This document shows positions 44,123 through 52,934 of a stretch of 64,000 nucleotides of DNA, one piece after another. Position numbers and translations under genes: made by a program. Source of the stretch: Timonella corticicola. GTDB taxonomy: Bacteria > Actinomycetota > Actinomycetes > Actinomycetales > Cellulomonadaceae. Position 1 is the stretch's first letter. Every line of letters begins with the position of its first letter. The DNA lies in contig NZ_JBHUOP010000008.1 in NCBI RefSeq assembly GCF_042683685.1, positions 32,890 to 96,889 on the forward strand, written 5' to 3'. The notes beneath the pieces were generated by a model that saw nothing but the letters and a program-made list of their open reading frames with translations, did not search any database and had not been told where the DNA came from.

Positions 44123-44881
44123 CTAGAGGCCGGCAAGCCGACTTTGGACCGCATCAAGTTGAGGGGCCTGGCGCTCTGCCCCATCCCAGATACTGCTGAT
44201 CTCACTCACTGTCTGGACAACGATCTTCGTCATCGCCGCACGGGCCTCCTCAGGGCGGCGCCCCTGGACTGCGTCGGCAACGTCAACATGCCATTGCATC
44301 GCATCCTCGTGCGGATGCGCGGGCATCAATCCGGCATCAACTCGTCCACGCAGGATTTCACCGATAGGTACGTCCAGGTGGGCGAACATCTCGTTTCCAG
44401 AACCCGCAAGGATCAGCGCATGGAATTCGATGTCCAGTTTTTCAAACAGGTCCAGATCTCCCGAGCGTCCAAGCGTGCGCATCTGGGAGGCAAGCTCCAT
44501 GAGCCGCTCGCCGATCTCGACGGGAGCGTGCCGGGCGCTCAACTCCGCAGCCGCCGGTTCAACGACGGAACGCAGTTCAGTGATGGAACGCAACTGCGCA
44601 CCAAGATCGCCCTCGTACAGGCGCCACCGGATGATCTCGCGGGCGTACGGGTTCCATTGCGATTTTGGGCGTACACGCACACCGAGACTCTTGACGGACT
44701 CGGTCATGCCAAGTAGTTGCAGGGAGCGAATGACCTCACGGATCACACCGCGACTGACGGAAAAGTCATCCACCAGATTCTCGGCGCGAACAACCGTCCC
44801 CGGAGGGAGCTGCCCGGACACGATCTTGCGGCCGAGAGCATCTAGCACCTGGGTGTGAAGTGAAGTACTCATCGTGTCCAT
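44123..44881 (-). CDS. GntR/FadR-subfamily (FCD) regulator, paralogue 1
   Basis: 252 residues. N-terminal winged helix (LVDDFSVSRGVIREVIRSLQ) and C-terminal all-helical FCD effector domain with metal-ligand residues (LDIEFHALIL, HVDVADAV). It is clearly homologous to the protein at 52208 over the full length. Gene context (gntK here, gnd there) matches the paired gluconate repressors GntR1/GntR2 described in Corynebacterium glutamicum. Effector: probably gluconate or glucono-lactone, by inference. Confidence 0.88.
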   Translation of the reverse strand: MDTMSTSLHTQVLDALGRKIVSGQLPPGTVVRAENLVDDFSVSRGVIREVIRSLQLLGMTESVKSLGVRVRPKSQWNPYAREIIRWRLYEGDLGAQLRSITELRSVVEPAAAELSARHAPVEIGERLMELASQMRTLGRSGDLDLFEKLDIEFHALILAGSGNEMFAHLDVPIGEILRGRVDAGLMPAHPHEDAMQWHVDVADAVQGRRPEEARAAMTKIVVQTVSEISSIWDGAERQAPQLDAVQSRLAGL

Positions 44882-44940
44882 AATAGTGCGCTACGCCGCT
44901 CATTCCTTGGATTCTCATCTGCTGGTCAGGGGCGCGGTTG

Positions 44941-45127
44941 TGTCCTGACTGCCCTGTGGGACTCGGTGGGCTGTTTTTGTTCCGGGGATGGGGATTTTGT
45001 GTTGGCATCTGGGCTCTTTTCAACCCTTCGGCTGTCCTGACTGCCTTGTGGGACTCGGTGGGCTGTTTTTGTTCCGGGGATGTGGATTTTGTGTTGGTAT
45101 CTGGGCTCTTTTCAACCCTTCGGCTGT
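44941..45127 (+). repeat. 92-bp tandem duplication containing family C copies C6 and C7
   Basis: Unit starting TGTCCTGACTGCCCTGTGGG repeats at 45033 with only a few differences. Each unit holds a decayed family C element (CTCGGTGGGCTGTTTTTGTT ... CAACCCTTCGG). The region lies between the GntR and ABC-F genes. Confidence 0.85.
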
Positions 45128-45204
45128 CCAGCCTACTCAGCCTCGTTTCAACTACATCCAACGGGATTCGGATGCCCCTGCCACGCATGAAACAATAGGA
45201 GGCG

Positions 45205-47025
45205 ATGGCACACCTACTGGGCGCTGAGGCGCTGCACCTTGAATTCCCCACCAAAGTTGTCTTTGATTCCGTGACAGTCGGAATCAATGAGGGCGACCGC
45301 ATCGGTATCGTCGGACGTAATGGTGATGGTAAGTCCTCCCTGCTGAAGATGCTTGCAGGAACACTTGAACCGGATTCTGGCCGGGTGACTCGACGTGCTG
45401 GCGTGCGGCTCGGGGTTTTGTCGCAAACTGATGACCTAGACCCTGACCTGAACGTGCGCGAAGCCATCGTGGGGGATGTCCCGGAGTACATGTGGGCATC
45501 CGACCCGAAGATCCGCGACGTACTGGCCGGACTGACCGGAGACATCGACTGGACCAAGAAGATCGGTGACCTGTCGGGTGGCCAGCGTCGCCGCGCCTCC
45601 TTGGCTAAGCTCCTGATCGGGGACTGGGAGGTTCTCGCACTTGATGAGCCAACCAACCACCTCGACATCGAGGCCATCACCTGGCTTGCGGGACACCTTA
45701 AGCGCCGCTGGTCGGCCAGCCAGGGTGGACTGTTCGTGGTCACACACGACCGCTGGTTCCTCGATGAGATCTGCACCCAGACCTGGGAGGTCCACGACCG
45801 GATCATCGAACCGTTCGAGGGCGGGTATGCCGCTTATATCTTGCAGCGCGTTGAACGCGACCGCATGGCCGCGGCCTCGGAGGCAAAGCGCCAGAACCTG
45901 ATGCGTAAGGAACTTGCCTGGCTGCGCCGTGGTGCCCCTGCCCGCACCTCAAAGCCGAAGTTCCGGATTGACGCCGCAACCCAACTCATTGAGAACGAAC
46001 CACCACCGCGCAACATCGTGGAGTTGCAGCAGATGGCCATTTCTCGCCTGGGCAAGGACGTGGTCGATCTCCTCGACGTGTCCGTGTCGTTCGGTGACCT
46101 TGAGGTGTTCCGCGACGTGACCTGGCGTCTGGCTCCCGGTGAACGCACCGGGGTGCTCGGCGTCAACGGCGCGGGTAAGTCCACACTGCTCAATCTGATC
46201 ACGGGCGACCTCGAACCGACCACGGGTAAGGTCAAGCGCGGTAAGACAGTAGTGGTTGCGACCCTGTCGCAGCAGTTGGCAGAACTCGCTGAGCACGGCA
46301 ACGACCGGGTATCCGACGTGATCGGACGTAAACGCACCACGTATGCGGCCGGTGATAAGGAGATGACTCCAGGCCAGATGCTGGAGCGCCTCGGCTTTAC
46401 CTCGGTTCAGTTGGCGACTCCCGTCAAAGACTTGTCGGGTGGTCAGCGTCGCCGCCTACAACTGCTGCTCATCCTGCTTGACGAACCCAACGTGTTGATC
46501 CTCGACGAACCTACGAACGACCTCGACACGGACATGCTCGCGGCAATGGAGGACCTGCTCGACACCTGGCCCGGCACGCTGATCGTGGTCAGCCACGACC
46601 GATACTTCCTCGAACGCGTCACCGACCAACAGTACGCCGTCATTGACGGCCAGTTCCGCCACCTTCCGGGTGGCGTGGACGAGTATCTGCGGCTCTCCGC
46701 AGTCGCCCAGGCCGCTAGTGCATCCCGCGCTGCCACCGCGATTACCGACGATTCGGCTGGGTCCCAGCCAGGCTCGTCGTCAAGCGGCGTGGTCGCCTCG
46801 CAGTACTCAGGCGCCGAGATCCGTGCCGCCAAGAAGGAAGTGAATCGGATCGAACGACGTCTCACCAAGATCGAAGAACTGGAAGCCAGCCTGCACACGC
46901 AGATGGCCGACAATCCGACGGACTACGAACTGACCGCGAAGTTGGACGCCCAGTTGCGGGAACTTGCGGACGAGCGTGATGGGCTTGAGATGGAGTGGCT
47001 TGAGGCGAGTGAAATCGCTGGCTAA
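45205..47025 (+). CDS. ABC-F family ATPase (ribosome-associated)
   Basis: 606 residues, no membrane segments. Two ATPase cassettes: GRNGDGKSSLL, LSGGQRRRASL, DEPTNHLD in the first; GVNGAGKSTLL, LSGGQRRRLQL, DEPTNDLD in the second. A charged interdomain linker lies around residues 215-275 and a C-terminal coiled coil (EIRAAKKEVNRIERRLTKIEE) ends it. ABC-F proteins act at the ribosomal E site. A Ser-rich spacer before the coiled coil (46741-46800) contains a stretch resembling a family A arm. GGAGG precedes the ATG. Confidence 0.92.
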   Translation: MAHLLGAEALHLEFPTKVVFDSVTVGINEGDRIGIVGRNGDGKSSLLKMLAGTLEPDSGRVTRRAGVRLGVLSQTDDLDPDLNVREAIVGDVPEYMWASDPKIRDVLAGLTGDIDWTKKIGDLSGGQRRRASLAKLLIGDWEVLALDEPTNHLDIEAITWLAGHLKRRWSASQGGLFVVTHDRWFLDEICTQTWEVHDRIIEPFEGGYAAYILQRVERDRMAAASEAKRQNLMRKELAWLRRGAPARTSKPKFRIDAATQLIENEPPPRNIVELQQMAISRLGKDVVDLLDVSVSFGDLEVFRDVTWRLAPGERTGVLGVNGAGKSTLLNLITGDLEPTTGKVKRGKTVVVATLSQQLAELAEHGNDRVSDVIGRKRTTYAAGDKEMTPGQMLERLGFTSVQLATPVKDLSGGQRRRLQLLLILLDEPNVLILDEPTNDLDTDMLAAMEDLLDTWPGTLIVVSHDRYFLERVTDQQYAVIDGQFRHLPGGVDEYLRLSAVAQAASASRAATAITDDSAGSQPGSSSSGVVASQYSGAEIRAAKKEVNRIERRLTKIEELEASLHTQMADNPTDYELTAKLDAQLRELADERDGLEMEWLEASEIAG

Positions 47026-47042
47026 GGCGTCTTAGGAACAAC

Positions 47043-47092
47043 AACGGCGGGTGGGTGGCACAGATTTTCCTGTGTCACCCACCCGCCGTTTT
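47043..47092. terminator. Bidirectional terminator
   Basis: AACGGCGGGTGGGTGGCACA pairs with TGTGTCACCCACCCGCCGTT (one mismatch), then TT; between convergent ABC-F and DUF4190 genes. Confidence 0.88.
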
Positions 47093-47109
47093 ACGCCAAG
47101 CGTGGCGTA

Positions 47110-47625
47110 CTAGTAGGTGCTCGCCGAGACCGCTGCAATGAGGAAGAAACCGATAACCACGACCCCGAGCAGTGAGAGCCCCACACTGATCCAACCGAGG
47201 ACCTTGCCCACGGTCGCGGAGGCTCCGCCACGTTCGGCCTTGTTGGCGAGGTAGATCGCGATTGGTCCAGTGATGAGACCGAAGTTCAGCAGTAGGCCGA
47301 CGAGTGCGACGATCCACGACGTCTGGGCGTCCTTCTCCGCCTGCGCGTACGGGTTGGGTGCCTGCTGGTAATAGGCGGCATTCGCTGGCGCCTGCGGAGC
47401 ACTGGCGAAAGGGTTCTGGCCACCCGTGGGATTGCCCTGGGTGTAGGTTCCCTGGGGCTGAGACTGCAATGGCGTCTGAGGCGTGGAGCCACCGTACGGG
47501 GGCGTGCCACCGTACTGGTTTTGTGCTGAATACTGCGCGGCGGGGTCTTGGTAACCCTTGTAGGGGTCTGACGCATCCGCAGAGTTTGTACCGTAGGGGT
47601 TGTTCTCGCTCACAGCCGTGTCCAT
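47110..47625 (-). CDS. DUF4190-type small membrane protein
   Basis: 171 residues. The first 100 are Gln/Pro/Gly/Tyr-rich and disordered (QYGGTPPYGG, PQAPANAAYYQQ); two membrane helices follow (IVALVGLLLNFGLITGPIAIYLA and VGLSLLGVVVIGFFLIAAV) separated by a short charged loop. This is the common actinobacterial DUF4190 layout, of unknown function. Confidence 0.75.
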   Translation of the reverse strand: MDTAVSENNPYGTNSADASDPYKGYQDPAAQYSAQNQYGGTPPYGGSTPQTPLQSQPQGTYTQGNPTGGQNPFASAPQAPANAAYYQQAPNPYAQAEKDAQTSWIVALVGLLLNFGLITGPIAIYLANKAERGGASATVGKVLGWISVGLSLLGVVVIGFFLIAAVSASTY

Positions 47626-47711
47626 TCATCTCATCGAGCTATCGCTCAAGATACCGTTATGCTCCGATTCTTAAGGATACCGAGGGTGCAGGGCAATAGT
47701 GCACCTGTTTT

Positions 47712-48518
47712 CTAACGGGCGTTCTGCTGATCCTGCGCGAGTGCCTGAGATCGAGACGGCTCGGCCTCGTAGTCTGCTGATTTTGAGGCAGAGTCTTTGC
47801 CTGATTCGAGAGCAAAGCGGAGCAGTCGGTCGATTGCCTCACGTTGTATCTCGTCCTTGCGGCTTGGTGCTTCAGGGTCTTCGAGCGCGAGCGAATCGAC
47901 CTGTTCTTTGAGTTCCTGCATCTTGTAGTCCAGGCGGGTCGCAATATCTGCGGCAAGTTTAAGCTCCGCGTCGAGTTGCATGGGAACCTTGCCGTGATAC
48001 TTGTAGTAGATCTTGTGTTCAAGCGAGGCCCAGAAATCCATCGCGATGGTGCGGATCTGAACCTCGACCATGACGTCTTTGGGGCCGGTAGAGAGGAACA
48101 CGGGAACCGTGACGATCAGGTGCAGACTCGAATAGCCGTTGGATTTTGGGTTGGAGACATAGTCGCGTTCGTCGACGAGGGTAATGTCTCGTTGCGCAAG
48201 GAGCAGGTCGCGGATCCGGTAGATGTCCTTCACAAAGGAGCAGGTGACACGGATGCCTGCAATGTCACGCACGTGTGTTGAGAGGTCTTCGTGCGAGTAA
48301 CTGCAACCCTTGCGCTGAATCTTCTCGAGTACGGAGTCAGGCGACTTGATGCGTGAGGACACCGACTCGATGGGGTTGTAATCGTGGACATGCGCGAATT
48401 CCTCGCGCAAGATGTTGATCTTGGTGAGAACCTCATCCATCCCGAACTTGAAGTGCATGAACATGCGCGACATTTCACGGCGCATTGCTTGCAGGTCCTG
48501 CGGTTGTGGATTGACCAA
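47712..48518 (-). CDS. Small alarmone synthetase (RelA/SpoT synthetase domain only)
   Basis: 268 residues from a TTG start with GAGGT upstream. (p)ppGpp synthetase domain without hydrolase or regulatory domains: CSYSHEDLSTHVRDIAGIRVTC, YVSNPKSNGYSSLHLIV (GTP/ATP site), VEVQIRTIAMDFWASLEHKI. The C-terminal extension is charged and helical as in RelQ/YjbM-type proteins. It makes alarmone in response to transcriptional control rather than to the ribosome. Confidence 0.92.
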   Translation of the reverse strand: MVNPQPQDLQAMRREMSRMFMHFKFGMDEVLTKINILREEFAHVHDYNPIESVSSRIKSPDSVLEKIQRKGCSYSHEDLSTHVRDIAGIRVTCSFVKDIYRIRDLLLAQRDITLVDERDYVSNPKSNGYSSLHLIVTVPVFLSTGPKDVMVEVQIRTIAMDFWASLEHKIYYKYHGKVPMQLDAELKLAADIATRLDYKMQELKEQVDSLALEDPEAPSRKDEIQREAIDRLLRFALESGKDSASKSADYEAEPSRSQALAQDQQNAR

Positions 48519-48615
48519 CTGTATGTACCTCTCGCGTGACGACTTGTTCCTATTATCGTCTCAGTTTGCTGAGAATTTAATGGGACTTTGCTTGTAGCGG
48601 AGGAAGAGATTGGCA

Positions 48616-49119
48616 CTAACGGGCGATTTCCTCGAACTGACGGGTCAGTACGCGCAACATGTCGGCGAGGGCCGGTTGGTCAAATCCATCGAGTTCCTCC
48701 AACACGGAGTGTTCGATGTCGAGCAGGTCTGACAGCGCAGCATCCACGAGCCCAAGCCCTATGTCGGTCAATTCCACGAGGACTGCTCGGCGGTCATCGG
48801 GGGATGGCTTACGGCGTACCAGTCCGCGTTCTTCCATCCTGTCGATCCGGTTGGTCATCGTTCCCGAGGTCACCATCGTGTGGGTGACCAGGGCTCCGGG
48901 GGAGAGCGTGTATGGTCGACCCGAGCGGCGGAGCGCTGAGAGCACGTCAAACTCCCACGGTTCGAGGTCGTTGCGACTGAACACCCCGCGGCGCACACGA
49001 TCGAGGTGCCGGTCCAGCCGCGAGATCCTGGACAGGATGGCAAGCGGAGAGACATCAAGATCGGGGCGCTCAGTCCGCCACGCCTCGATGATCCGATCGA
49101 CCTCGTCTTTATGTGTCAT
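48616..49119 (-). CDS. MarR-family regulator
   Basis: 167 residues from ATG 49119; the longer open frame runs into repeat D3. Winged helix with LSPGALVTHTMVTSGTMTNRIDRMEERGLV and the wing SPDDRRAVLVELTDIG. A perfect 12-bp palindrome lies 14 bases upstream of the start, suggesting autorepression. No obvious partner gene adjoins it, since the neighbours point away. Confidence 0.88.
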   Translation of the reverse strand: MTHKDEVDRIIEAWRTERPDLDVSPLAILSRISRLDRHLDRVRRGVFSRNDLEPWEFDVLSALRRSGRPYTLSPGALVTHTMVTSGTMTNRIDRMEERGLVRRKPSPDDRRAVLVELTDIGLGLVDAALSDLLDIEHSVLEELDGFDQPALADMLRVLTRQFEEIAR

Positions 49120-49132
49120 GCGCACCAGTTTA

Positions 49133-49144
49133 CTTGACGTCAAG
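49133..49144. promoter_or_regulatory. Palindromic operator CTTGACGTCAAG
   Basis: Perfect 12-bp inverted repeat immediately upstream of the MarR gene at 49119. TTGAC/GTCAA half-sites are common MarR targets. Confidence 0.65.
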
Positions 49145-49164
49145 ATACCTTTTAGTGCCCATTT

Positions 49165-49254
49165 AGTTATGAACTTTCGTCTGTTCCGCTGTGGTAGGTG
49201 TTTGCTTCGCGAAACCCCTACACTCCGCTGCACTACTTTGTCCGTAACAAGTGC
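49165..49254 (-). repeat. Family D element, copy D3 (inverted relative to D1/D2)
   Basis: Read on the minus strand: CACTTGTTACGGACAAAGTA, GTGCAGCGGAGTGTAGGGGT, TTCGCGAAGCAAACACC and CAGACGAAAGTTCATAACT, the same block order as D1. Confidence 0.75.
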
Positions 49255-49344
49255 ATTACACCTCGTTTATGTAGCGCCGTTCCACTGTGGGGAAGCGCTG
49301 TGCTGACATAGCCTTAACGTGATCGCACTACACAAGGAGCGGAC

Positions 49345-50433
49345 ATGCACATAGGTGTACCCACCGAAGTAAAGAACAACGAGTATCGAGTCGCCCTGAC
49401 CCCTGCGGGCGCTGCCGAACTCGTAACCGCTGGACACAGCGTGGTGATCCAGCGCGGCGCAGGAGAGGGCAGTTCCTTTCCTGACACACTGTATGAGTCA
49501 GTGGGGGCTCAGATCGTGCCAACCGCGGCAGAAGCGTGGGCTGCAGAGTTGGTTCTCAAGGTCAAGGAGCCGGTGCCAGGTGAGTACGGGTTCCTGCGCC
49601 CGGATCTTACGCTTTTCACCTACCTGCACCTGGCCGCCGTGCCGGACCTGGTCACTGCGCTGCGGGATGCCGGAACCACCGCAATCGCCTACGAGACGGT
49701 GCAACTCGACGACAAGTCACTTCCGCTGCTGACACCCATGTCCGAGGTTGCTGGACGACTCTCGGCACAGGTCAGCACATATCATCTGCTACGAGCCAAC
49801 GGCGGTTCGGGAATCTTGCTCGGTGGCGTCCCGGGAACGCCCCGCGGCAAATGCGTGGTCATCGGTGGCGGTGCAGCGGGGGAGTCCGCTGCCAAGTCCG
49901 CTCTTGGACTGGGCGCGGATGTGACCATCCTCGACATCTCGGTCAAACGCCTGCGCGAACTGGACGCCCGGTTCAATGGCCGGGTCACGACCCTGCGTTC
50001 CACGGCGCTCGTGGTTGCCGAGGCAGTCGCCGATGCCGATGTCGTCATCGGCGCTGCGCTGGTGCCCGGTGCCGCTGCTCCGAAGATCGTGACCAACGAG
50101 ATGGTCGCCCGCATGAAGCCTGGCTCCGTGCTGCTCGACATTGCGATTGACCAGGGAGGGTGCTTCGAGGACTCGCGTCCCACCACGCACGACGATCCCA
50201 CCTACACGGTCCACAACTCCGTGTTCTACTGTGTCGCCAACATGCCCGGTGCGGTGCCGAACACCTCCACGATTGCACTCACGAACGCGACCCTCCCGTA
50301 TGTGCTGCGACTCGCAGGCGGAGTGGATGAGGCGCTCGCGGCGGATGCCGCTCTCGCCCGCGGGGTGAACCTGCGCGGCGGCGAGATTGTCAACGAGGCG
50401 GTTGCCGCAGCTTACGTGGCTGCGCGGGGATAG
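49345..50433 (+). CDS. ald: Alanine dehydrogenase
   Basis: 362 residues. NAD-dependent interconversion of alanine and pyruvate. N-terminal MHIGVPTEVKNNEYRVALTP, catalytic region LFTYLHLAA and the NAD fold CVVIGGGAAGESAAKSALGLGADVTILD. Rightward monocistronic gene with AAGGAGCGGAC before the ATG. Confidence 0.96.
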   Translation: MHIGVPTEVKNNEYRVALTPAGAAELVTAGHSVVIQRGAGEGSSFPDTLYESVGAQIVPTAAEAWAAELVLKVKEPVPGEYGFLRPDLTLFTYLHLAAVPDLVTALRDAGTTAIAYETVQLDDKSLPLLTPMSEVAGRLSAQVSTYHLLRANGGSGILLGGVPGTPRGKCVVIGGGAAGESAAKSALGLGADVTILDISVKRLRELDARFNGRVTTLRSTALVVAEAVADADVVIGAALVPGAAAPKIVTNEMVARMKPGSVLLDIAIDQGGCFEDSRPTTHDDPTYTVHNSVFYCVANMPGAVPNTSTIALTNATLPYVLRLAGGVDEALAADAALARGVNLRGGEIVNEAVAAAYVAARG

Positions 50434-50435
50434 GG

Positions 50436-50467
50436 ATTGTCGACGAGCCCTCATCCTGTTCCAGTCC
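50436..50467 (+). repeat. Family A left arm after ald
   Basis: ATTGTCGACGAGCCCTCATC then CTGTTCCAG: 10 of 11 terminal bases match A-I, and TTCCAG sits where expected. GGCCGACACACAAG at 50500 may be a decayed right end. Confidence 0.5.
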
Positions 50468-50511
50468 TTCACCTTCCTGCCTGGCCTGGTTGGGGTAGAG
50501 GCCGACACACA

Positions 50512-50559
50512 AGAGCGCACTGGCTCCCCTCAGCAACCTCAGGGGAGCCAGTGCGCTCT
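50512..50559. terminator. Bidirectional terminator, 19-bp perfect stem
   Basis: AGAGCGCACTGGCTCCCCT and AGGGGAGCCAGTGCGCTCT around CAGCAACCTC, between convergent ald and gnd. Confidence 0.92.
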
Positions 50560-50570
50560 AAGGATTTAGA

Positions 50571-52019
50571 TCAGTGAGTGTCCTGCGCACTGACCTCGGA
50601 ACGGTCACCGGACCACAGGGTGTGGAAGGTGCCTTCCTTGTCGATGCGCCTGTAGGTGTGTGCTCCGAAGAAGTCGCGCTGTCCCTGGACAAGGGCCGCT
50701 GGCAGACGCTCGGCACGCAGGCCATCGTAGTAGGCGAGCGAGGAGGAGAACGCAGGCGAAGGAATGCCCGACTCGACAGCCTTCACGACCACGCGACGCC
50801 AAGCCTGCTCGGCCTTGGTGACGGCGTCCGTGAAGTAAGGCGCAGCGAGCAGTACGACAAGGTCGTTGTCCTGTGCGTACGCCTCGGTGATGCGGTTGAG
50901 GAACTGAGCGCGGATGATGCAGCCTGCCCGCCAGATCTTGGCGATGTCGCCCTTCTTGATGTCCCAGTCGTATTCCTTCGCGCCCTCGATGATGGCGTCG
51001 AAGCCCTGGCTGTAGGCCACGATCTTGGAGGCGTACAGTGCCTGGCGGACATCCTCGATGAACGCTGCCCTGTCCTCAATCGCGACTGCCTGTGCTGGGC
51101 CGGGAAGATCGGCGGCTGCTGCGCGTTGAGCAGGCTTGGACGATACGGCACGCGCGAAAACGGCCTCGGCGATACCGGACACAGGAACACCCAGGCCGAG
51201 GGCGGTCTGAACGGTCCACACGCCGGTTCCCTTGGAACCAGCCGCATCGAGGATCACGTCAACGAGTGGCTTACCGGTTTCGGCGTCCTTCTGGCGGAGC
51301 ACCTCGGCGGTGATCTCGATCAGGTAGGACTCGAGTTCGCCCGTGTTCCACTCGGTGAACACGTCAGCGATCTCGTCAGCGGACAGACCGGCAACGTTAC
51401 GCAGCAGGTCGTATGCTTCGGCGATGAGCTGCATGTCTGCGTACTCGATGCCGTTGTGGATCATCTTGACGAAGTGGCCAGCGCCATCGGTGCCCACGTG
51501 GGTGACGCACGGCTCGCCCTCGGCGACAGCGGCAATCGAGGAGAGAATGGGGCCAAGGGTCTCGTAGGACTCCGCAGGGCCACCGGGCATGATCGAAGGC
51601 CCGTTCAGTGCGCCTTCCTCACCACCGGAGATACCTGCTCCAACGAAGTGGATGCCGGTCTCGCTGACAGCCTTTTCGCGGCGGATCGTGTCGGTGAACA
51701 GAGCGTTTCCGCCATCAACGATGATGTCGCCCGGCTCGAACACCTCAACGAGTTGGTTGATCACGGCGTCGGTTGGGCCGCCAGCCTTGACCATGATGAT
51801 TGCGGTGCGTGGCTTGGCCAGCTTGTCGGCGAAGTCCTGGACGGACTCACCAACAATGAAGTTTGCCTCTGGGTGTGCCTGCGCAACGGCGTGCGCCTTT
51901 TCCACGGATCGGTTGTAGATCGCGACGGTGTTGCCGTCACGCGATGCGAGGTTACGGGCCAGGTTGGAACCCATGACTGCCATACCAACAACGCCGATGT
52001 TTGCCTTAGCCTCGGACAC
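50571..52019 (-). CDS. gnd: 6-phosphogluconate dehydrogenase, decarboxylating
   Basis: 482 residues. Oxidative pentose phosphate step giving ribulose 5-phosphate and NADPH. N-terminal NIGVVGMAVMGSNLARNLASR binds NADP; GISGGEEGALNGPSIMPGG, the catalytic Lys in GHFVKMIHNGIEY and the C-terminal TYRRIDKEGTFHTLW are diagnostic of the long (GND1-like) form. GTG start with AAGGAG upstream. A motif shared with gntK lies about 100 bases upstream. Confidence 0.96.
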   Translation of the reverse strand: MSEAKANIGVVGMAVMGSNLARNLASRDGNTVAIYNRSVEKAHAVAQAHPEANFIVGESVQDFADKLAKPRTAIIMVKAGGPTDAVINQLVEVFEPGDIIVDGGNALFTDTIRREKAVSETGIHFVGAGISGGEEGALNGPSIMPGGPAESYETLGPILSSIAAVAEGEPCVTHVGTDGAGHFVKMIHNGIEYADMQLIAEAYDLLRNVAGLSADEIADVFTEWNTGELESYLIEITAEVLRQKDAETGKPLVDVILDAAGSKGTGVWTVQTALGLGVPVSGIAEAVFARAVSSKPAQRAAAADLPGPAQAVAIEDRAAFIEDVRQALYASKIVAYSQGFDAIIEGAKEYDWDIKKGDIAKIWRAGCIIRAQFLNRITEAYAQDNDLVVLLAAPYFTDAVTKAEQAWRRVVVKAVESGIPSPAFSSSLAYYDGLRAERLPAALVQGQRDFFGAHTYRRIDKEGTFHTLWSGDRSEVSAQDTH

Positions 52020-52117
52020 GAATGCTCCTTGTTAGGTGGTGAATCCGCCAGATAGCGCTCCGCTCGCCGGCTCAAACCGCGCGGAAAGCGCATGTGCGGA
52101 AGGGCTAAAACAAGTAT

Positions 52118-52133
52118 AAGTCTGATTTATTCT
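52118..52133 (+). promoter_or_regulatory. Candidate GntR-type operator upstream of gnd
   Basis: AAGTCTGATTTATTCT; see the gntK copy at 43365 (14/16) and the weaker one at 52935. Confidence 0.55.
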
Positions 52134-52166
52134 GATGCCTACCCCTGCCCACTACCCGGGCGGACC

Positions 52167-52196
52167 CAACGTGGAACGTGGCAGGATCGTCGTCAA
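52167..52196 (+). repeat. Family A right arm between gnd and its GntR neighbour
   Basis: CAACGTGGAACGTGGCAGGA then TCGTCGTCAA. The left partner is not seen. Confidence 0.6.
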
Positions 52197-52207
52197 GCCG
52201 TTAAAAA

Positions 52208-52921
52208 TCAGGAGAATGTGCGCGGCGAGTCCGCCCACACGGAGGAGAGTTCCTCGGTGGTGCGATCCATGATCTGAGCCATCGTGTCCTGAGCGAGGTC
52301 GGGTTGATGCTGCGCAATCGCGCGTGCAACGCCCTCGTGGCGAGCCAGCGTCGCCTGCGACGGATGCTTCGGCATCATGCCGTGCTCGGTGCGACCGCGT
52401 ATGACCTCGGCGATCGCGGAGTCCAGACTCGCAAACATGTCGTTGCCGGAGCAACGCAGCACATGGCGGTGAAACTCGATATCCAACTCCGTGAACGTCA
52501 CGCGATCCCCAGCGGTGGCGGCATTGCGCATCTGCGCAACCAGTTCAAGGAGCAAGACGGCGATCTCCTCAGGAGCGTGCGTCGCAGCCAGGCGCGCCGC
52601 AGACGGCTCAACCGAGGCGCGCAACTCCGTGAGCGAACGCAACTGCGCGCCCTGCTCCTGCGAGGCGAGGCGCCACCGGATCAACTGCGGGTCAAGCGCA
52701 TTCCACCGCGATTTCGGCTGCACGCGTGTGCCAACGCGCTTGATCGAGGCAACCAGGCCAATCGACTCCAGCACTCGAATCGCCTCGCGGATAACGCTGC
52801 GGGACACCCGGAAGCGGCTCTCCAGATCCTCGGCGATCATGACGGTGCCCGGTGGCAACGTGCCGTCAATGATTTCGCGGCCAAGGGTCTGAAGAACGCG
52901 ATCGTGCAGCGAAGAAGACAT
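52208..52921 (-). CDS. GntR/FadR-subfamily (FCD) regulator, paralogue 2
   Basis: 237 residues from ATG 52921 (a longer frame begins at 52954). Winged helix LESRFRVSRSVIREAIRVLE and FCD domain with LDIEFHRHVLRCSGNDMFA. Shares many identical blocks with the regulator at 44123 (SLH..VL..LGR.I, LIRWRL, GAQLRS.TELR). It lies directly upstream of gnd on the same strand, so gnd and this regulator may be read together or separately from the 187-base spacer. Likely co-regulates gntK and gnd. Confidence 0.87.
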   Translation of the reverse strand: MSSSLHDRVLQTLGREIIDGTLPPGTVMIAEDLESRFRVSRSVIREAIRVLESIGLVASIKRVGTRVQPKSRWNALDPQLIRWRLASQEQGAQLRSLTELRASVEPSAARLAATHAPEEIAVLLLELVAQMRNAATAGDRVTFTELDIEFHRHVLRCSGNDMFASLDSAIAEVIRGRTEHGMMPKHPSQATLARHEGVARAIAQHQPDLAQDTMAQIMDRTTEELSSVWADSPRTFS

Positions 52922-52934
52922 GGCATTAGGGTAC

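Noticed and set aside
45190..45225. Fluoride riboswitch suggested by GGCGATGGCACACC
   Set aside because: It is the start of the ABC-F coding region; no CTGATG or downstream pairing.
50574..52055. 493-residue rightward open frame
   Set aside because: Antisense shadow of gnd, which carries all family motifs.
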